Part shown: positions 28,786 through 37,857 of the stretch, piece after piece
How positions within the stretch are numbered: position 1 is the stretch's first letter
How the letters are laid out: every line of letters starts with the position of its first letter
Source: an uncultured Limosilactobacillus sp.
GTDB taxonomy: Bacteria; Bacillota; Bacilli; Lactobacillales; Lactobacillaceae
NCBI RefSeq assembly: GCF_934202705.1
Contig: NZ_CAKPYE010000011.1
Location: 16,225-80,224, forward strand
DNA length: 64,000 nucleotides
Direction of reading: 5' to 3'
Notes under the pieces: generated by a model
Databases searched by the model: none
The model's input: only the letters and a program-made list of their open reading frames with translations
What the model was told of the DNA's origin: nothing
Position numbers and translations under genes: made by a program

Positions 28786-29673
28786 ATGAACCAAGACCTG
28801 GGGAAAGTTGTTAGTGCGGTGATGATTGATGAAAATGAAGAATACTATTTTGTTCAACCTGCCCGCAATGGACAAACGTACCGTTTATTAAAGGAGGAGT
28901 CACCACAAGTTTTGCATATTGGCGGTTCAGTGCAAGGATTTGTCTATGAAAACGAAGATCATCAATTACAGATGACTTGTCAGCATATTCCAACCGTTCA
29001 AGTTGATCATTACGACTTTGGTGAGGTAGTTAGTGTTCGCCGGGATTTAGGAGTTTTTGTCGACATTGGCTTACCAAATAAAGACATAGTAGTTTCGCTA
29101 GATGATTTACCCACGTTGAAAAACTTATGGCCTCAAAAGGGTGATCGGTTATTAATTTCTTTACGTGTGGATGATCATGACCGGATCTGGGGACAACTAG
29201 CTGATGAGCAAATTTTTCAAACGATGGCCATTAAGCCCTCTAAAAAGATGATGAATTGGAATGTCAATGTGACAGTCTACCGCCTTAAATTATCGGGAAC
29301 TTTAGTTCTAACTGATAGCTTTCAATTAGGGTTTATTCATCCTTCCGAACGTGATCGGGAGCCACGACTTGGTGAGCGGGTTCATGCCCGTGTGATCGGA
29401 CTTTCCAGTCACGGCAGTTTGAATTTATCATTAAAACCACGTGCTTTTGAAGCGATTGATGACGATGCAGCGCAAATTTATGAACTCTTAAAACACGCAC
29501 CTAATAAACAGCTTCCGTATACTGATAAGAGTTCTCCCGCAACGATTAAAGAAGTTTTTGGTATGAGTAAGGGACAATTTAAACGGGCAATCGGTCATTT
29601 ACTGCGTGAGCGGTTAGTTAGTCAAGTGAATGGTCAGCTTATTTTACTGAAAGAAGTTCAACCTGATGATTAA
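28786..29673 (+). CDS. cvfB: CvfB-type S1 RNA-binding protein
   Basis: Cytoplasmic protein with tandem S1-like domains and a C-terminal winged helix, homologous to Staphylococcus CvfB/Bacillus YitL. Family members bind RNA and affect virulence or gene expression; the target here is unknown. ATG 28786 is chosen because CGAGGAGC lies 6 bases upstream; an open frame to 28762 would include that Shine-Dalgarno. S1 signatures are GEVVSVRRDLGVFVDIGLPNKDIVV and GFIHPSERDREPRLGERVHARVIG. The winged-helix segment is TIKEVFGMSKGQFKRAIGHLLRERLV. Length 295, usual for the family; overlaps xerD by 8 bases. Confidence 0.88.
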   Translation: MNQDLGKVVSAVMIDENEEYYFVQPARNGQTYRLLKEESPQVLHIGGSVQGFVYENEDHQLQMTCQHIPTVQVDHYDFGEVVSVRRDLGVFVDIGLPNKDIVVSLDDLPTLKNLWPQKGDRLLISLRVDDHDRIWGQLADEQIFQTMAIKPSKKMMNWNVNVTVYRLKLSGTLVLTDSFQLGFIHPSERDREPRLGERVHARVIGLSSHGSLNLSLKPRAFEAIDDDAAQIYELLKHAPNKQLPYTDKSSPATIKEVFGMSKGQFKRAIGHLLRERLVSQVNGQLILLKEVQPDD

Positions 29674-30571
29674 ACGCCAAATGAAGCAAGATGTGCTAGA
29701 TTTTAGTCAATTTTTATTAGTTGAACGTGGTCTAAGTAATAATACAATTCAAAGCTATCAAAACGATTTAAAAAAGGCCGCGGATTATTTTATCAGTCAA
29801 AATATCGTTTCTTGGGATGCAGTTGATCGCTACACGGTGTTAAATTTATTGGCGCACCTTACTAATTTAGGGCAAAGTCGAACGACAATTGGTCGGCAAG
29901 TATCCAGTTTACGCCAGTTTTATCAATATTTGCTTCGCCAACATCGGGTAGCAACGGATCCGATGACCTTAGTGACAATCCCAAAAGGTCAACGCCACTT
30001 ACCAGTGGTCCTAACTCAAACTGAAGTTCGTCAAATGCTTGCTATTCCCGATACTAATAAACCAATGGGAATCCGTGATCGAGCAATTTTAGAAGTAATG
30101 TATGCAACAGGAATGCGAGTCAGTGAATTAACTCATCTACGATTAAATGACTTACATTTAGATGTTCACCTTGTTCAACCGCGCGGAAAGGGCGATAAGG
30201 AACGAATCATTCCGATTGGTGAAGTAGCGAAAAGCTGGCTAATGCGATACCTTAGGACCGTTCGAACTCCCCAATTAGCGGATAAACCAGCATGTGATTA
30301 TGTTTTTTTAAATGTACGGGCGAAACCGTTAACTCGGCAAGCTATTTGGCAACTAATTAAAAAGACTACTCAGGCAGCCCAGATTGACAAAGATGTGACA
30401 CCACATACATTGCGCCATAGTTTTGCGACACATCTGTTGGAGAATGGTGCTGACTTACGGGTGGTTCAGGAATTATTAGGGCATAGTGATATTACGACCA
30501 CACAAATTTATACCCATGTTTCACAAAAACGGTTATTAACTGTTTATAAAAATACTCATCCACGGGCTTAG
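29666..30571 (+). CDS. xerD: Tyrosine recombinase XerD
   Basis: Resolves chromosome dimers at dif together with a XerC/XerS partner. The 301 residues show the N-terminal SAM-like DNA-binding domain (GLSNNTIQSYQNDLK) and the catalytic set R151 (TGMRVSEL), H247 and R250 (PHTLRHSFATHL), H273 (LGHSDITTTQ) and nucleophile Y282 (IYTHV). A second in-frame ATG (MKQDVL) at 29681 is possible. The position next to ribT-scpAB is typical of chromosomal XerD and unlike the phage integrase at 53 kb. Confidence 0.95.
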   Translation: MIKRQMKQDVLDFSQFLLVERGLSNNTIQSYQNDLKKAADYFISQNIVSWDAVDRYTVLNLLAHLTNLGQSRTTIGRQVSSLRQFYQYLLRQHRVATDPMTLVTIPKGQRHLPVVLTQTEVRQMLAIPDTNKPMGIRDRAILEVMYATGMRVSELTHLRLNDLHLDVHLVQPRGKGDKERIIPIGEVAKSWLMRYLRTVRTPQLADKPACDYVFLNVRAKPLTRQAIWQLIKKTTQAAQIDKDVTPHTLRHSFATHLLENGADLRVVQELLGHSDITTTQIYTHVSQKRLLTVYKNTHPRA

Positions 30572-30584
30572 GAGGCAGTTTGCA

Positions 30585-30953
30585 GTGTTAGTAAATTATC
30601 GACGGGACTATGAAAAGATAGTGATGGGCCTCCTATCTTTCATTCCCGATTTACGTGAATACAATCGATTAGATGATGAAATTAATTGGGGAAATGAACA
30701 TCCACGCCAGATTGTTTTATGGAAAAATACCAACATTGATCAATTTAGCGGGGTAGCAATTATCGAAAATGGCGATGATTACATCCTTTTAAGGAGAATG
30801 TCATTCACACCGAGTGAGCGATCGGGGCGAAACATGTATTTATTTTTGAAAGCGATAGCGAATGAAGCACCTGAGAAGCAAATTGTTGGCACTTTGAAAA
30901 CCCAATCATTAGTCACTAATTGGCGACATAGTAACCAATATTCTGAATCATGA
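30585..30953 (+). CDS. ribT: RibT-like GNAT-fold protein
   Basis: A 122-residue protein resembling RibT of Bacillus: the opening MLVNYRRDYEKIVMGLLSFIPDL matches the family, followed by a short acetyltransferase-like core (FSGVAIIENGDDYILLRRMSFTPSERSGRNMYLFLKAI). The canonical acetyl-CoA loop is only weakly visible (PSERSGRN). Acetyl acceptor unknown; no riboflavin biosynthesis genes are adjacent despite the name. The GTG start at 30585 is set by GGAGG 9 bases upstream. The xerD-ribT-scpA order is common in lactobacilli. Confidence 0.8.
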   Translation: MLVNYRRDYEKIVMGLLSFIPDLREYNRLDDEINWGNEHPRQIVLWKNTNIDQFSGVAIIENGDDYILLRRMSFTPSERSGRNMYLFLKAIANEAPEKQIVGTLKTQSLVTNWRHSNQYSES

Positions 30954-30972
30954 GGAGGAACTCATTTATCTA

Positions 30973-31764
30973 ATGGTCAAACCTGAACTTGCGAATTTAC
31001 CATATCAACCAACTTTAAAATTAAGTGATTTTGAGGGTCCCTTAGACTTACTTCTTCATCTGATTCGTCAATCGAAAATGGATATCTATGATATTAGGAT
31101 TGCTGACATTACGGATCAATATATGAAATATTTAGCCGAAAATGAGCGGTATCGGTTAGAAATTGCGGGAGACTACTTTGTGATGGCAGCCACCTTAATG
31201 TCAATTAAAAGTCAAATGTTGTTACCATCCCCCCCTCAGGAAGAAGCGGAAGAGACCGAAACAGCGGAGGGCGATCCCCGAGCCGAATTAGTTGAACAAC
31301 TTCTTGAATACCAACGTTACAAGCAGGCTGCTAAGAATTTAAAAGGCCGCGAAGAGCAGCGGCAAATGGAGTATACACGTGAAGCAGCCAGTGTTCCGGC
31401 TGAGCTGATCCAAGAAAAGGTTGCCCCAGGAGTGACAATTAATCAATTACAATCGGCTTTTGCCAAGATTTTAAAGCGTTATCGTTTTGAAGAACCAGAG
31501 ATTAAAAATGTTCGTCCAGAAAGGATTACGGTTGCTCAGCGGATTGCAGCGGTGGTGAAACAAGTTACACAGCCAATGCGTTTTGTTGATTTGTTTCAGG
31601 ATGACGTTAGTCGAGATAATTTAGTGACTACCTTTATGGCCATTCTGGAATTGACGCGGCACGAAGTGGTGCAAATTAATCAATCCGTAATGTTTGGGCC
31701 TTTAATTGTAATGCCAGGTCCAAGAAATGAGGAATATCGAAATGAACAATCTAGCGAAAATTGA
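30973..31764 (+). CDS. scpA: Segregation and condensation protein A
   Basis: Kleisin subunit of the SMC-ScpAB condensin that organises and segregates the nucleoid. The 263 residues include the N-terminal SMC-neck-binding motif LSDFEGPLDLLLHLIRQSKMDIYDI, the SIKSQMLLP segment, an acidic linker, and a C-terminal winged helix that binds the SMC head. AGGAGG lies about 14 bases upstream of the ATG, rather far. Overlaps scpB by 23 bases. Confidence 0.95.
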   Translation: MVKPELANLPYQPTLKLSDFEGPLDLLLHLIRQSKMDIYDIRIADITDQYMKYLAENERYRLEIAGDYFVMAATLMSIKSQMLLPSPPQEEAEETETAEGDPRAELVEQLLEYQRYKQAAKNLKGREEQRQMEYTREAASVPAELIQEKVAPGVTINQLQSAFAKILKRYRFEEPEIKNVRPERITVAQRIAAVVKQVTQPMRFVDLFQDDVSRDNLVTTFMAILELTRHEVVQINQSVMFGPLIVMPGPRNEEYRNEQSSEN

Positions 31765-32332
31765 GGGGCTGTTATTTATCAGTGGTGATGAAGGAATCAC
31801 TTTATCGGATTTAAGCAGCATCACGGGTTTTATGAAACCGGCAATTATTGGAATGCTGGAAGAACTGCAAAAGCATTATCAAAGTAGTGACGATAGCGCA
31901 TTAACGTTATTGAAAAGCGGGGAAACATTTCGCCTTGCTACCAAAGCATCGTTAGCACCAGTTATGAAGACTTATTTTGAAAAGCCGCTGACTGCACCAC
32001 TAACGCAAGCATTGTTGGAAGTCTTGGCAATTATTGCTTACCGTCAGCCAATTACGCGAATTGAAATTGACGAATTACGGGGCGTTCAAAGTTCAGGATC
32101 AATTCAAAAGTTAATTGCCCGTGGCTTAGTTGAAACACATGGACGATTAAATGTGCCAGGTCGGCCTTTCAAATATATTACTACTGATGCTTTTTTGGAC
32201 TACTTTGGCTTGCAGTCGATCAAGGATCTCCCGCCGTTGAGCGAGCAAATGTCGTTAGAAGATATGGATAGTGATATTTTTCTGCGGGCGTTACAATCAC
32301 GACAAGCAAAAGCGGAAAAGAAAGGAAAATAA
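31742..32332 (+). CDS. scpB: Segregation and condensation protein B
   Basis: Dimeric winged-helix partner of ScpA in the SMC complex. The start ATG at 31742 (MNNLAKIEGLLFISGDEGI) has GAGGA 8 bases upstream; an ATG at 31727 in the same frame precedes that Shine-Dalgarno and is less likely. The 196 residues show the family block LLEVLAIIAYRQPITRIEIDELRGVQSSG and GLVETHGRLNVPGRPFKYITTDAFLDYFGL. Translationally coupled to scpA. Confidence 0.95.
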   Translation: MNNLAKIEGLLFISGDEGITLSDLSSITGFMKPAIIGMLEELQKHYQSSDDSALTLLKSGETFRLATKASLAPVMKTYFEKPLTAPLTQALLEVLAIIAYRQPITRIEIDELRGVQSSGSIQKLIARGLVETHGRLNVPGRPFKYITTDAFLDYFGLQSIKDLPPLSEQMSLEDMDSDIFLRALQSRQAKAEKKGK

Positions 32333-32337
32333 AATTA

Positions 32338-33060
32338 ATGGAACGACTACAAAAAGTAATGGCAGAGGCCGGTGTGGCATCGCGACGGGCTTCAGAAAGG
32401 CTAATTACAGTAGGACATGTGGCGGTGAATGGTCAAGTGGTGACTGAGCTTGGTGTTAAGGTTACTAAAAACGACCAAGTAACAGTTGATGGGGTCCCAA
32501 TTAAACGGGAACCTTTAAAGTATTATTTACTTAATAAGCCTCGTGGGGTGGTTTCAACTGCTCATGATGATAAAGGACGTCGAACCGTTGTTGATATCTT
32601 AAAAGATGATGATGTGGAAGAACGAGTCTATCCAGTTGGTCGATTAGACTACGATACTACCGGTATTTTACTGTTAACTAATGATGGTGAGCTTGCCAAT
32701 CGATTGATGCATCCGCGGTTTGAAGTTGAAAAGACTTACATTGCCAAGGTAAAAGGGGTCCTTAGCAACCACGATTTACAACAGCTACGACGCGGAGTAA
32801 TTGTAGATGGTCGTAAAACTCGTGAGGCTAAGAGCAAACTATTAGAAGTAGCCGACAACCACCAGTCATCGCGAGTTCGATTGACGATCCATGAAGGGCA
32901 CTATCATCAGGTTAAACGGATGTTAAAAGCGGTCGGTCACCCAGTGATTAAGCTTCACCGGGAGAGTTATGGTCCCCTCAATTTAGAAGGATTGGCCAGT
33001 GGTGGTCAGTGGCGTGAACTCAAGCCGCACGAAGTTAAAGAATTGAAAAAACTTCACTAG
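32338..33060 (+). CDS. rluB: 23S rRNA pseudouridine synthase RluB-type
   Basis: RsuA/RluB-family pseudouridine synthase modifying 23S rRNA helix 89 region. The 240 residues start with an S4 RNA-binding domain (MERLQKVMAEAGVASRRASERLITVGHVAVNG) followed by the catalytic motif VGRLDYDTTGILLLTNDGELAN, whose aspartate (in GRLDYDT) is the nucleophile. Follows scpB by 5 bases, the conserved Firmicute arrangement. Confidence 0.94.
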   Translation: MERLQKVMAEAGVASRRASERLITVGHVAVNGQVVTELGVKVTKNDQVTVDGVPIKREPLKYYLLNKPRGVVSTAHDDKGRRTVVDILKDDDVEERVYPVGRLDYDTTGILLLTNDGELANRLMHPRFEVEKTYIAKVKGVLSNHDLQQLRRGVIVDGRKTREAKSKLLEVADNHQSSRVRLTIHEGHYHQVKRMLKAVGHPVIKLHRESYGPLNLEGLASGGQWRELKPHEVKELKKLH

Positions 33061-33086
33061 GCCTATACGAAAGTAGTGAGATGGCT

Positions 33087-33092
33087 TATAAT
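33087..33092 (+). promoter_or_regulatory. -10 element for the FMN riboswitch/ribU transcript
   Basis: A perfect TATAAT, 30 bases after the rluB stop and about 30 bases before the riboswitch. The -35 seventeen bases upstream (TATACG) is weak. Confidence 0.5.
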
Positions 33093-33120
33093 GTGGTTGT
33101 GAAAAAGTTAAATTAATGGT

Positions 33121-33236
33121 TTGTCTTCAAGGCAGGGTGTAATTCCCGACCGGCGGTATAGCCCGCAACCCGTGAGAACGGTGGAATCCAGTGCAATTCT
33201 GGATGCCGACAGTAAAGTCTGGTAGATAGAAGATTA
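33121..33236 (+). promoter_or_regulatory. FMN riboswitch (RFN element)
   Basis: All conserved RFN blocks are present: CTTCAAGGCAGGGTG, AATTCCCGACCGGCGGTA, AGCCCGC, GGTGGAATCCAGTGCAATTC, GGATGCCGACAGTAAAGTC and GATAGAAGA. It should bind FMN and, when riboflavin is plentiful, end transcription before ribU. Confidence 0.95.
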
Positions 33237-33260
33237 TCCTCGTCATTATTGATGGGGAAA

Positions 33261-33293
33261 ATGGGGACAGATTATCTTTGTCCTCATTTTTTT
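33261..33293 (+). terminator. Expression-platform terminator of the FMN riboswitch
   Basis: ATGGGGACA pairs with TGTCCTCAT (G-U included) and continues into TTTTTTT. It lies 25 bases after the aptamer and before the ribU Shine-Dalgarno. Confidence 0.82.
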
Positions 33294-33339
33294 ATCACAA
33301 TTACTCGAAGATGGCCTCAAATAATGGAGGTTGATTTTT

Positions 33340-33912
33340 ATGTACAAAACTTATTCACATACTAAACGATTCACGATGACTGCCTGTTTGGCAGCAGTTG
33401 CTTTTTTGCTTATGTTTATTGAATTTCCGATTATTCCAGTAGTTTCCTATCTTAAATTAGACTTTTCTGACGTCCCGGTGTTATTAGGCACCTTTATTTA
33501 TGGACCATGGACCGGAATCTTAATTGCATTATTAAAGTGCTTATTGCACGGTTTGACCCGAGGACTTTCCCCTGTTGAAATGCTCGGATTATTTGCTAAC
33601 CTGTGTACCTCAGTTGCATTAATCATACCGTTTAATTATTTCTTTCATCGTGGAACGTGGTCTTTAGGAAAACGTTTGTTAATCGGGACAGTAATGTCAA
33701 CAGCCGTAATGACAATAGTGATGACAGCATTTAACTATTATTTGTTGACACCAGCATATATGAAGATGTTTAATTGGCATCCATCGTTACCCATCGATAA
33801 AATGATGATAATCGGGGTGTTGCCATTTAACTTAATTAAAGGAATTGTGGTTGGATTAGTTTTTAGCATTATCTTGCGCCACATGCAGATATGGTTGAAA
33901 TCTCAAATCTAA
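33340..33912 (+). CDS. ribU: Riboflavin ECF transporter substrate-binding subunit RibU
   Basis: Integral membrane S component that binds riboflavin and joins the shared EcfA/A'/T energising module. The 190 residues have about six hydrophobic helices, with the N-terminal basic YKTYSHTKRFTMTACLAAVAFLL and the loop LKLDFSDVPVLLGTFIYGPWTGI typical of RibU. ATG 33340 has TGGAGG 10 bases upstream; the in-frame TTG at 33331 abuts the Shine-Dalgarno. Control by the FMN riboswitch confirms the substrate. Confidence 0.95.
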   Translation: MYKTYSHTKRFTMTACLAAVAFLLMFIEFPIIPVVSYLKLDFSDVPVLLGTFIYGPWTGILIALLKCLLHGLTRGLSPVEMLGLFANLCTSVALIIPFNYFFHRGTWSLGKRLLIGTVMSTAVMTIVMTAFNYYLLTPAYMKMFNWHPSLPIDKMMIIGVLPFNLIKGIVVGLVFSIILRHMQIWLKSQI

Positions 33913-33937
33913 CAGTAACAAAATGGATGATAGATGC

Positions 33938-33968
33938 GGAGGCCTAAATTGAATCGGCCTCCTTGTTT
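33938..33968 (+). terminator. Terminator after ribU
   Basis: GGAGGCC (33938-33944) pairs with GGCCTCC (33956-33962), followed by TTGTTTT. Confidence 0.72.
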
Positions 33969-33988
33969 TATGGAAAGATGGTGAGGAT

Positions 33989-35023
33989 GTGGATCGGTAT
34001 TTATGGTTAATGTTAACTGGAGAGCCACGCCGATTTCGGGTAATTGAAAATATTATCCGCAATAAACGAACGCAGGCCAATTTATTTTGGGGTCTCAATT
34101 ATCATCTTCTTAATTGGTTAGGTAGTGATTTACGCTTGACTTCGCAGGAATTCAATCAGTGGCTGGTTTATCAACATCAACGAGGGTTGCTAAACATAGA
34201 TAGTAATTTCGGGTGGTTGACTTCTCAAGGAGAAGAGTTGAAAAAAACGTTAGCGCAGACACTTTACCAGCCTCACAATAGTCAGTGGTCATGGTTAATT
34301 AATTCTTATAAATTTGCCGATCGCTTCTTATTAGCTGTTCAAGCAGCCTCAGAACTGGTGCATCATCATCGCAATTACGTACCACTTAATATTTCGGGGA
34401 CGGAAATGATAATAGTGCGAAAGTGGTTAACTCATTTGACGAATCCAATGATGATTGAAACCGAATTGCAAGAATTGGGACAAAATTTGGCAAAGCAGGA
34501 TAAACGGTTGGCAATTGGTTTTGCAAAACGACTACTTGGCTATCAAACGGTCGGTTGGACAACTATTCAAGCTCAACAGGAACTGGATTTATCTGAAGAA
34601 GAAGTTAGAATTTTGAATTGGGATATCTGGTTAGGGGTGGCTAGTCAATTAAAGATGCAACCACAAACTAACTTAGGACGCTTAATGGAAGACCTAATTG
34701 CTAAGGCCCCAATCAGTAATAGTGCTTTTCAAACATTGGAAGACTTTCGTCAAGGGCAGACGATGGAACAAATTGCCCACCAACGACAACTAAAAATTAG
34801 TACGGTTCGTGAACATTTACTAGAGGCGGCGATTATCGTTCCACGGATGCTTGACTGGCAACGACTTTTACCAATTAAGCAGGAACAACAAATTCGTCAT
34901 CACTATCATGGTCCGGTTGCTACCTGGCGGTTTAAACGAACTGGATCCGACCCCGCGACAGACTTTTTTACTTTTCGTTTATGTCAAATTAAGGAGTTTC
35001 AAGAAAACGATGGGGCAATTTGA
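33989..35023 (+). CDS. ypbB: YpbB-like helix-turn-helix protein
   Basis: A 344-residue protein matching in position and layout the Bacillus YpbB family found next to the RecQ-like helicase; molecular role unknown. The C-terminal part (residues about 245-285, TLEDFRQGQTMEQIAHQRQLKISTVREHLLEAAI) is a clear helix-turn-helix of the kind appended to RecQ in other bacteria. This suggests it helps target the neighbouring helicase. Start is GTG 33989 with GGTGAGGA close upstream (spacing short); an ATG at 34007 is an alternative. Overlaps recQ by 14 bases. Confidence 0.8.
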   Translation: MDRYLWLMLTGEPRRFRVIENIIRNKRTQANLFWGLNYHLLNWLGSDLRLTSQEFNQWLVYQHQRGLLNIDSNFGWLTSQGEELKKTLAQTLYQPHNSQWSWLINSYKFADRFLLAVQAASELVHHHRNYVPLNISGTEMIIVRKWLTHLTNPMMIETELQELGQNLAKQDKRLAIGFAKRLLGYQTVGWTTIQAQQELDLSEEEVRILNWDIWLGVASQLKMQPQTNLGRLMEDLIAKAPISNSAFQTLEDFRQGQTMEQIAHQRQLKISTVREHLLEAAIIVPRMLDWQRLLPIKQEQQIRHHYHGPVATWRFKRTGSDPATDFFTFRLCQIKEFQENDGAI

Positions 35024-36452
35024 GTCAACTTTACATAACATCTTACAATCAAAGTATCATTTTAAAGCTTTCCGTTCCGGTCAGGAAGAAACTTTAGTTA
35101 GTACACTAAAAGGCATTCCAACCTTATCAATCTTACCAACAGGAGCAGGGAAAAGTTTGCTTTATCAACTACCAGCCTACCTAACGAAGGGATTAATTCT
35201 CGTAATTTCACCATTGATTTCTTTAATGCAGGATCAGGTGGACAGGATTCGTCAACATGGTGATTTTAAAGTTGCAATGCTGAATTCTCGATTAGATTAT
35301 CGAGAACAGCGAACCATTTTAAGATCATTATCTAATTATCGATTTCTGTTCACTTCTCCTGAAACCTTGGTTAAACCGAGGGTTCTTCAGAAGTTAAAAC
35401 AGGTTTCGCTAAGTATGTTAGTGATCGACGAAGCTCATTGTATTTCCCAATGGGGGCCGAATTTTCGTCCTGAATATTTGATGTTAAAGGATGTGATTGT
35501 AAAACTTCAACCGCAACGGTTATTACTATTGACGGCTACCGCACCACAGAATGTTGCTCAAGATATTATTCAAAAACTTGGCTTTCATCAGCATCAGGTG
35601 AATGTGATTCGTCGTTCGGTGGATCGACCTAATATTTTTTTAGCAGTTAAGAGTTTGCAAAATGAGCAGGAAAAGCAAAGGTATTTAATTCAAATTATTC
35701 GTCAATTGGGTAATAGTGGTGTTATCTACTTTTCCAGCAAAAAAATCGCTAACCAGGTTAGCAAGATGGTTAATCAGAAGTGTGGATTGCGAGTTGGCGT
35801 CTATCATGCAGGGTTGGATAATGTTGAACGTTTTCAAATTCAGCAACAGTTCATGAACAACCAATTGGATCTAATTTGTGCAACCAGTGCATTTGGAATG
35901 GGAATCAATAAGAACGATTTACGTTATGTCATTCATTATCACCTGGCGGGTAGTTTAGAAAGTTATGTTCAAGAATTTGGCCGAGCCGGTCGCGATGGTA
36001 AGCCTGCATTAGCGCTTTTATTATATTGTCCTGGAGATGAACAATTGCAGCGGCTTTTGAGCCAAGTTGAATTACCATCAGCACATGTTTTGCAGAATTT
36101 TTGCGATCAAAAACAATCATCCACAATTCTTGCAGATCAGCAGGAATTATTGTCCTTCTATTTTAGCCATCACTATTCAATTGAACAAATTCAAAAAATT
36201 ATTAATGAACAAAACCGATTGAACCGTCAACGATTGCAAATCATGATGAAATATATTAATAGTAGTCAATGCTTACGGAGGATAATCAGTGAATATTTTG
36301 GCGAAAACGATGAATTTAACAATCATATGTGTTGTTCTAATGATGATCCTCACTGGAAAGTTGAAGATTTGCATCTGCCATCAGTACGGTTAAATAACAA
36401 CGGCCAAGGAGATCAAGATTGGCGTCAGGCAATTCATCAACTATTTCACTGA
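35010..36452 (+). CDS. recQ: RecQ-family DNA helicase (RecS-like)
   Basis: ATP-dependent 3'-5' superfamily 2 helicase. The 480 residues carry FRSGQEETL (motif 0), Walker A PTGAGKSLLYQLP, the DEAH box VIDEAHCISQWGPNFRPEY, and motif VI EFGRAGRDGKPALALLLY. A short zinc/RQC-like end is seen but no HRDC domain, typical of the shorter RecS proteins. AAGGAG lies 13 bases before ATG 35010, a long spacing; the open frame continues upstream to 34851 inside ypbB but without family sequence. Translationally coupled to ypbB. Confidence 0.92.
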   Translation: MGQFESTLHNILQSKYHFKAFRSGQEETLVSTLKGIPTLSILPTGAGKSLLYQLPAYLTKGLILVISPLISLMQDQVDRIRQHGDFKVAMLNSRLDYREQRTILRSLSNYRFLFTSPETLVKPRVLQKLKQVSLSMLVIDEAHCISQWGPNFRPEYLMLKDVIVKLQPQRLLLLTATAPQNVAQDIIQKLGFHQHQVNVIRRSVDRPNIFLAVKSLQNEQEKQRYLIQIIRQLGNSGVIYFSSKKIANQVSKMVNQKCGLRVGVYHAGLDNVERFQIQQQFMNNQLDLICATSAFGMGINKNDLRYVIHYHLAGSLESYVQEFGRAGRDGKPALALLLYCPGDEQLQRLLSQVELPSAHVLQNFCDQKQSSTILADQQELLSFYFSHHYSIEQIQKIINEQNRLNRQRLQIMMKYINSSQCLRRIISEYFGENDEFNNHMCCSNDDPHWKVEDLHLPSVRLNNNGQGDQDWRQAIHQLFH

Positions 36453-36521
36453 CCAATTTGTAGACATTGAATATGAAAATGCGCTACAATTTTAAATATG
36501 TAATCTAAGGAGGGTCTGTCC

Positions 36522-37079
36522 ATGAGTGAAAGACGTGAAGACCAACGGCCAGAAAATGAAAAGTTATGGGATAAAACCTTTGATGATAATGAAGAGACAG
36601 ATTCGAAGGGGAATCTTTCCCGTGTAAAACGTCGTAAAAAGGATTCACAAAATTCGCGAATTACAACAATTCTAATTGTATTAATCATTATTTTAGCTGC
36701 GGCCCCACTATTCTTTTGGGTTCGTCATGAACAATCTTTTGATCATCCGGTTCGTGAAGAACGAGTTGCACAGGGACACACTAAAAAAACAGCGAGTAAA
36801 AAGAAGAATGTTGCACGTAGCAGCCATTCCAAACCAGCGAGACACAAATCAGTTTCTACCAGTAGCGTCAGTGTAGATGATCAATCATCTGCTCAAAGTA
36901 CTAGCGTTGAGAGCAGTTCAACAAATAGTACTGATAGCAAGTACGCAACAGTTCAGGCTGGCCAAGGTATTTATCGAGTTGCTGCTAATAATGGATTAAC
37001 GGTTAGTGAACTGGCACGGTTAAATAACATTTCACCAAGTTCTGCTTTACAACCAGGACAACGTCTGCGAGTGAAATAA
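36522..37079 (+). CDS. Membrane-anchored LysM protein
   Basis: A 185-residue protein with a charged cytoplasmic N-terminus (about residues 1-48), one transmembrane helix (ITTILIVLIIILAAAPLFFW, about 48-67), a basic then Ser/Thr-rich extracellular linker, and a C-terminal LysM domain (YATVQAGQGIYRVAANNGLT to QPGQRLRVK, about 142-185) that should bind peptidoglycan. Equivalent to Bacillus YpbE by position between the RecQ-like helicase and cmk. No enzymatic domain is present. TAAGGAGG precedes the ATG. Confidence 0.88.
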   Translation: MSERREDQRPENEKLWDKTFDDNEETDSKGNLSRVKRRKKDSQNSRITTILIVLIIILAAAPLFFWVRHEQSFDHPVREERVAQGHTKKTASKKKNVARSSHSKPARHKSVSTSSVSVDDQSSAQSTSVESSSTNSTDSKYATVQAGQGIYRVAANNGLTVSELARLNNISPSSALQPGQRLRVK

Positions 37080-37099
37080 CGAAAAGGAGCAAGAAATTT

Positions 37100-37780
37100 A
37101 TGTCAAAGGAACTTCAAGTTGCAATTGATGGTCCAGCTTCTGCAGGAAAAAGTACAGTTGCAAAGCTGGTGGCAAAACGTTTTGGCTATATCTATTGTGA
37201 TACAGGGGCAATGTATCGGTCAGTAACATTGGCTGCTCTCAAGCGGAATGTTTCAATCACGGATTCAAAAAACATTATTAAATTAGCCCAACAAATTAAT
37301 ATTACATTTCAACCAGGAGAAGAAACACAACGCGTCTTTATTGATGACCAGGAAGTCACAACTGAAATTCGTTCAAATGAGGTTGCTAAAAATGTTTCTG
37401 CCGTCGCCGCAATCCCAGATGTTCGAACAGAAATGGTAAAAGAACAGCGAAAAATTGCCGAACGTGGCGGTATTGTAATGGACGGTCGAGATATCGGAAC
37501 GACCGTTTTACCGAATGCGCCTGTTAAGATTTTCTTAGTGGCAAGTGCTCATGAGCGGGCACGACGGAGATTTGAAGAAAATAAAGCAAAGGGGATTGCC
37601 ACCAGTACTCTTGAAGAACTCCAAAGAGCAATTGAGTTACGTGATCAGAAAGATTCAACAAGAACGGTTTCTCCACTGACAAAAGCAACGGATGCAATTG
37701 AAATTGACAGTACACGATTAACGATTAATCAAGTAGTGGACCAAATTTCAGAAATAATTGAAAAAAAGCGTAACAATTAA
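37100..37780 (+). CDS. cmk: Cytidylate kinase
   Basis: Phosphorylates CMP and dCMP with ATP. The 226 residues have P-loop IDGPASAGKSTVAK near residue 10, the family YCDTGAMYRSVT, and GGIVMDGRDIGTTVLPNA with RR-EE lid segments. AAGGAG lies about 12 bases before the ATG. It lies upstream of rpsA, a conserved Gram-positive and Gram-negative pairing. Confidence 0.96.
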   Translation: MSKELQVAIDGPASAGKSTVAKLVAKRFGYIYCDTGAMYRSVTLAALKRNVSITDSKNIIKLAQQINITFQPGEETQRVFIDDQEVTTEIRSNEVAKNVSAVAAIPDVRTEMVKEQRKIAERGGIVMDGRDIGTTVLPNAPVKIFLVASAHERARRRFEENKAKGIATSTLEELQRAIELRDQKDSTRTVSPLTKATDAIEIDSTRLTINQVVDQISEIIEKKRNN

Positions 37781-37857
37781 AGTTAATGCTGGTAAAATCA
37801 TTTGAAATCTAGTAGAATAGTAGCCAGAGTTGATTGTTGCAAGGAGGATTTTTTTAG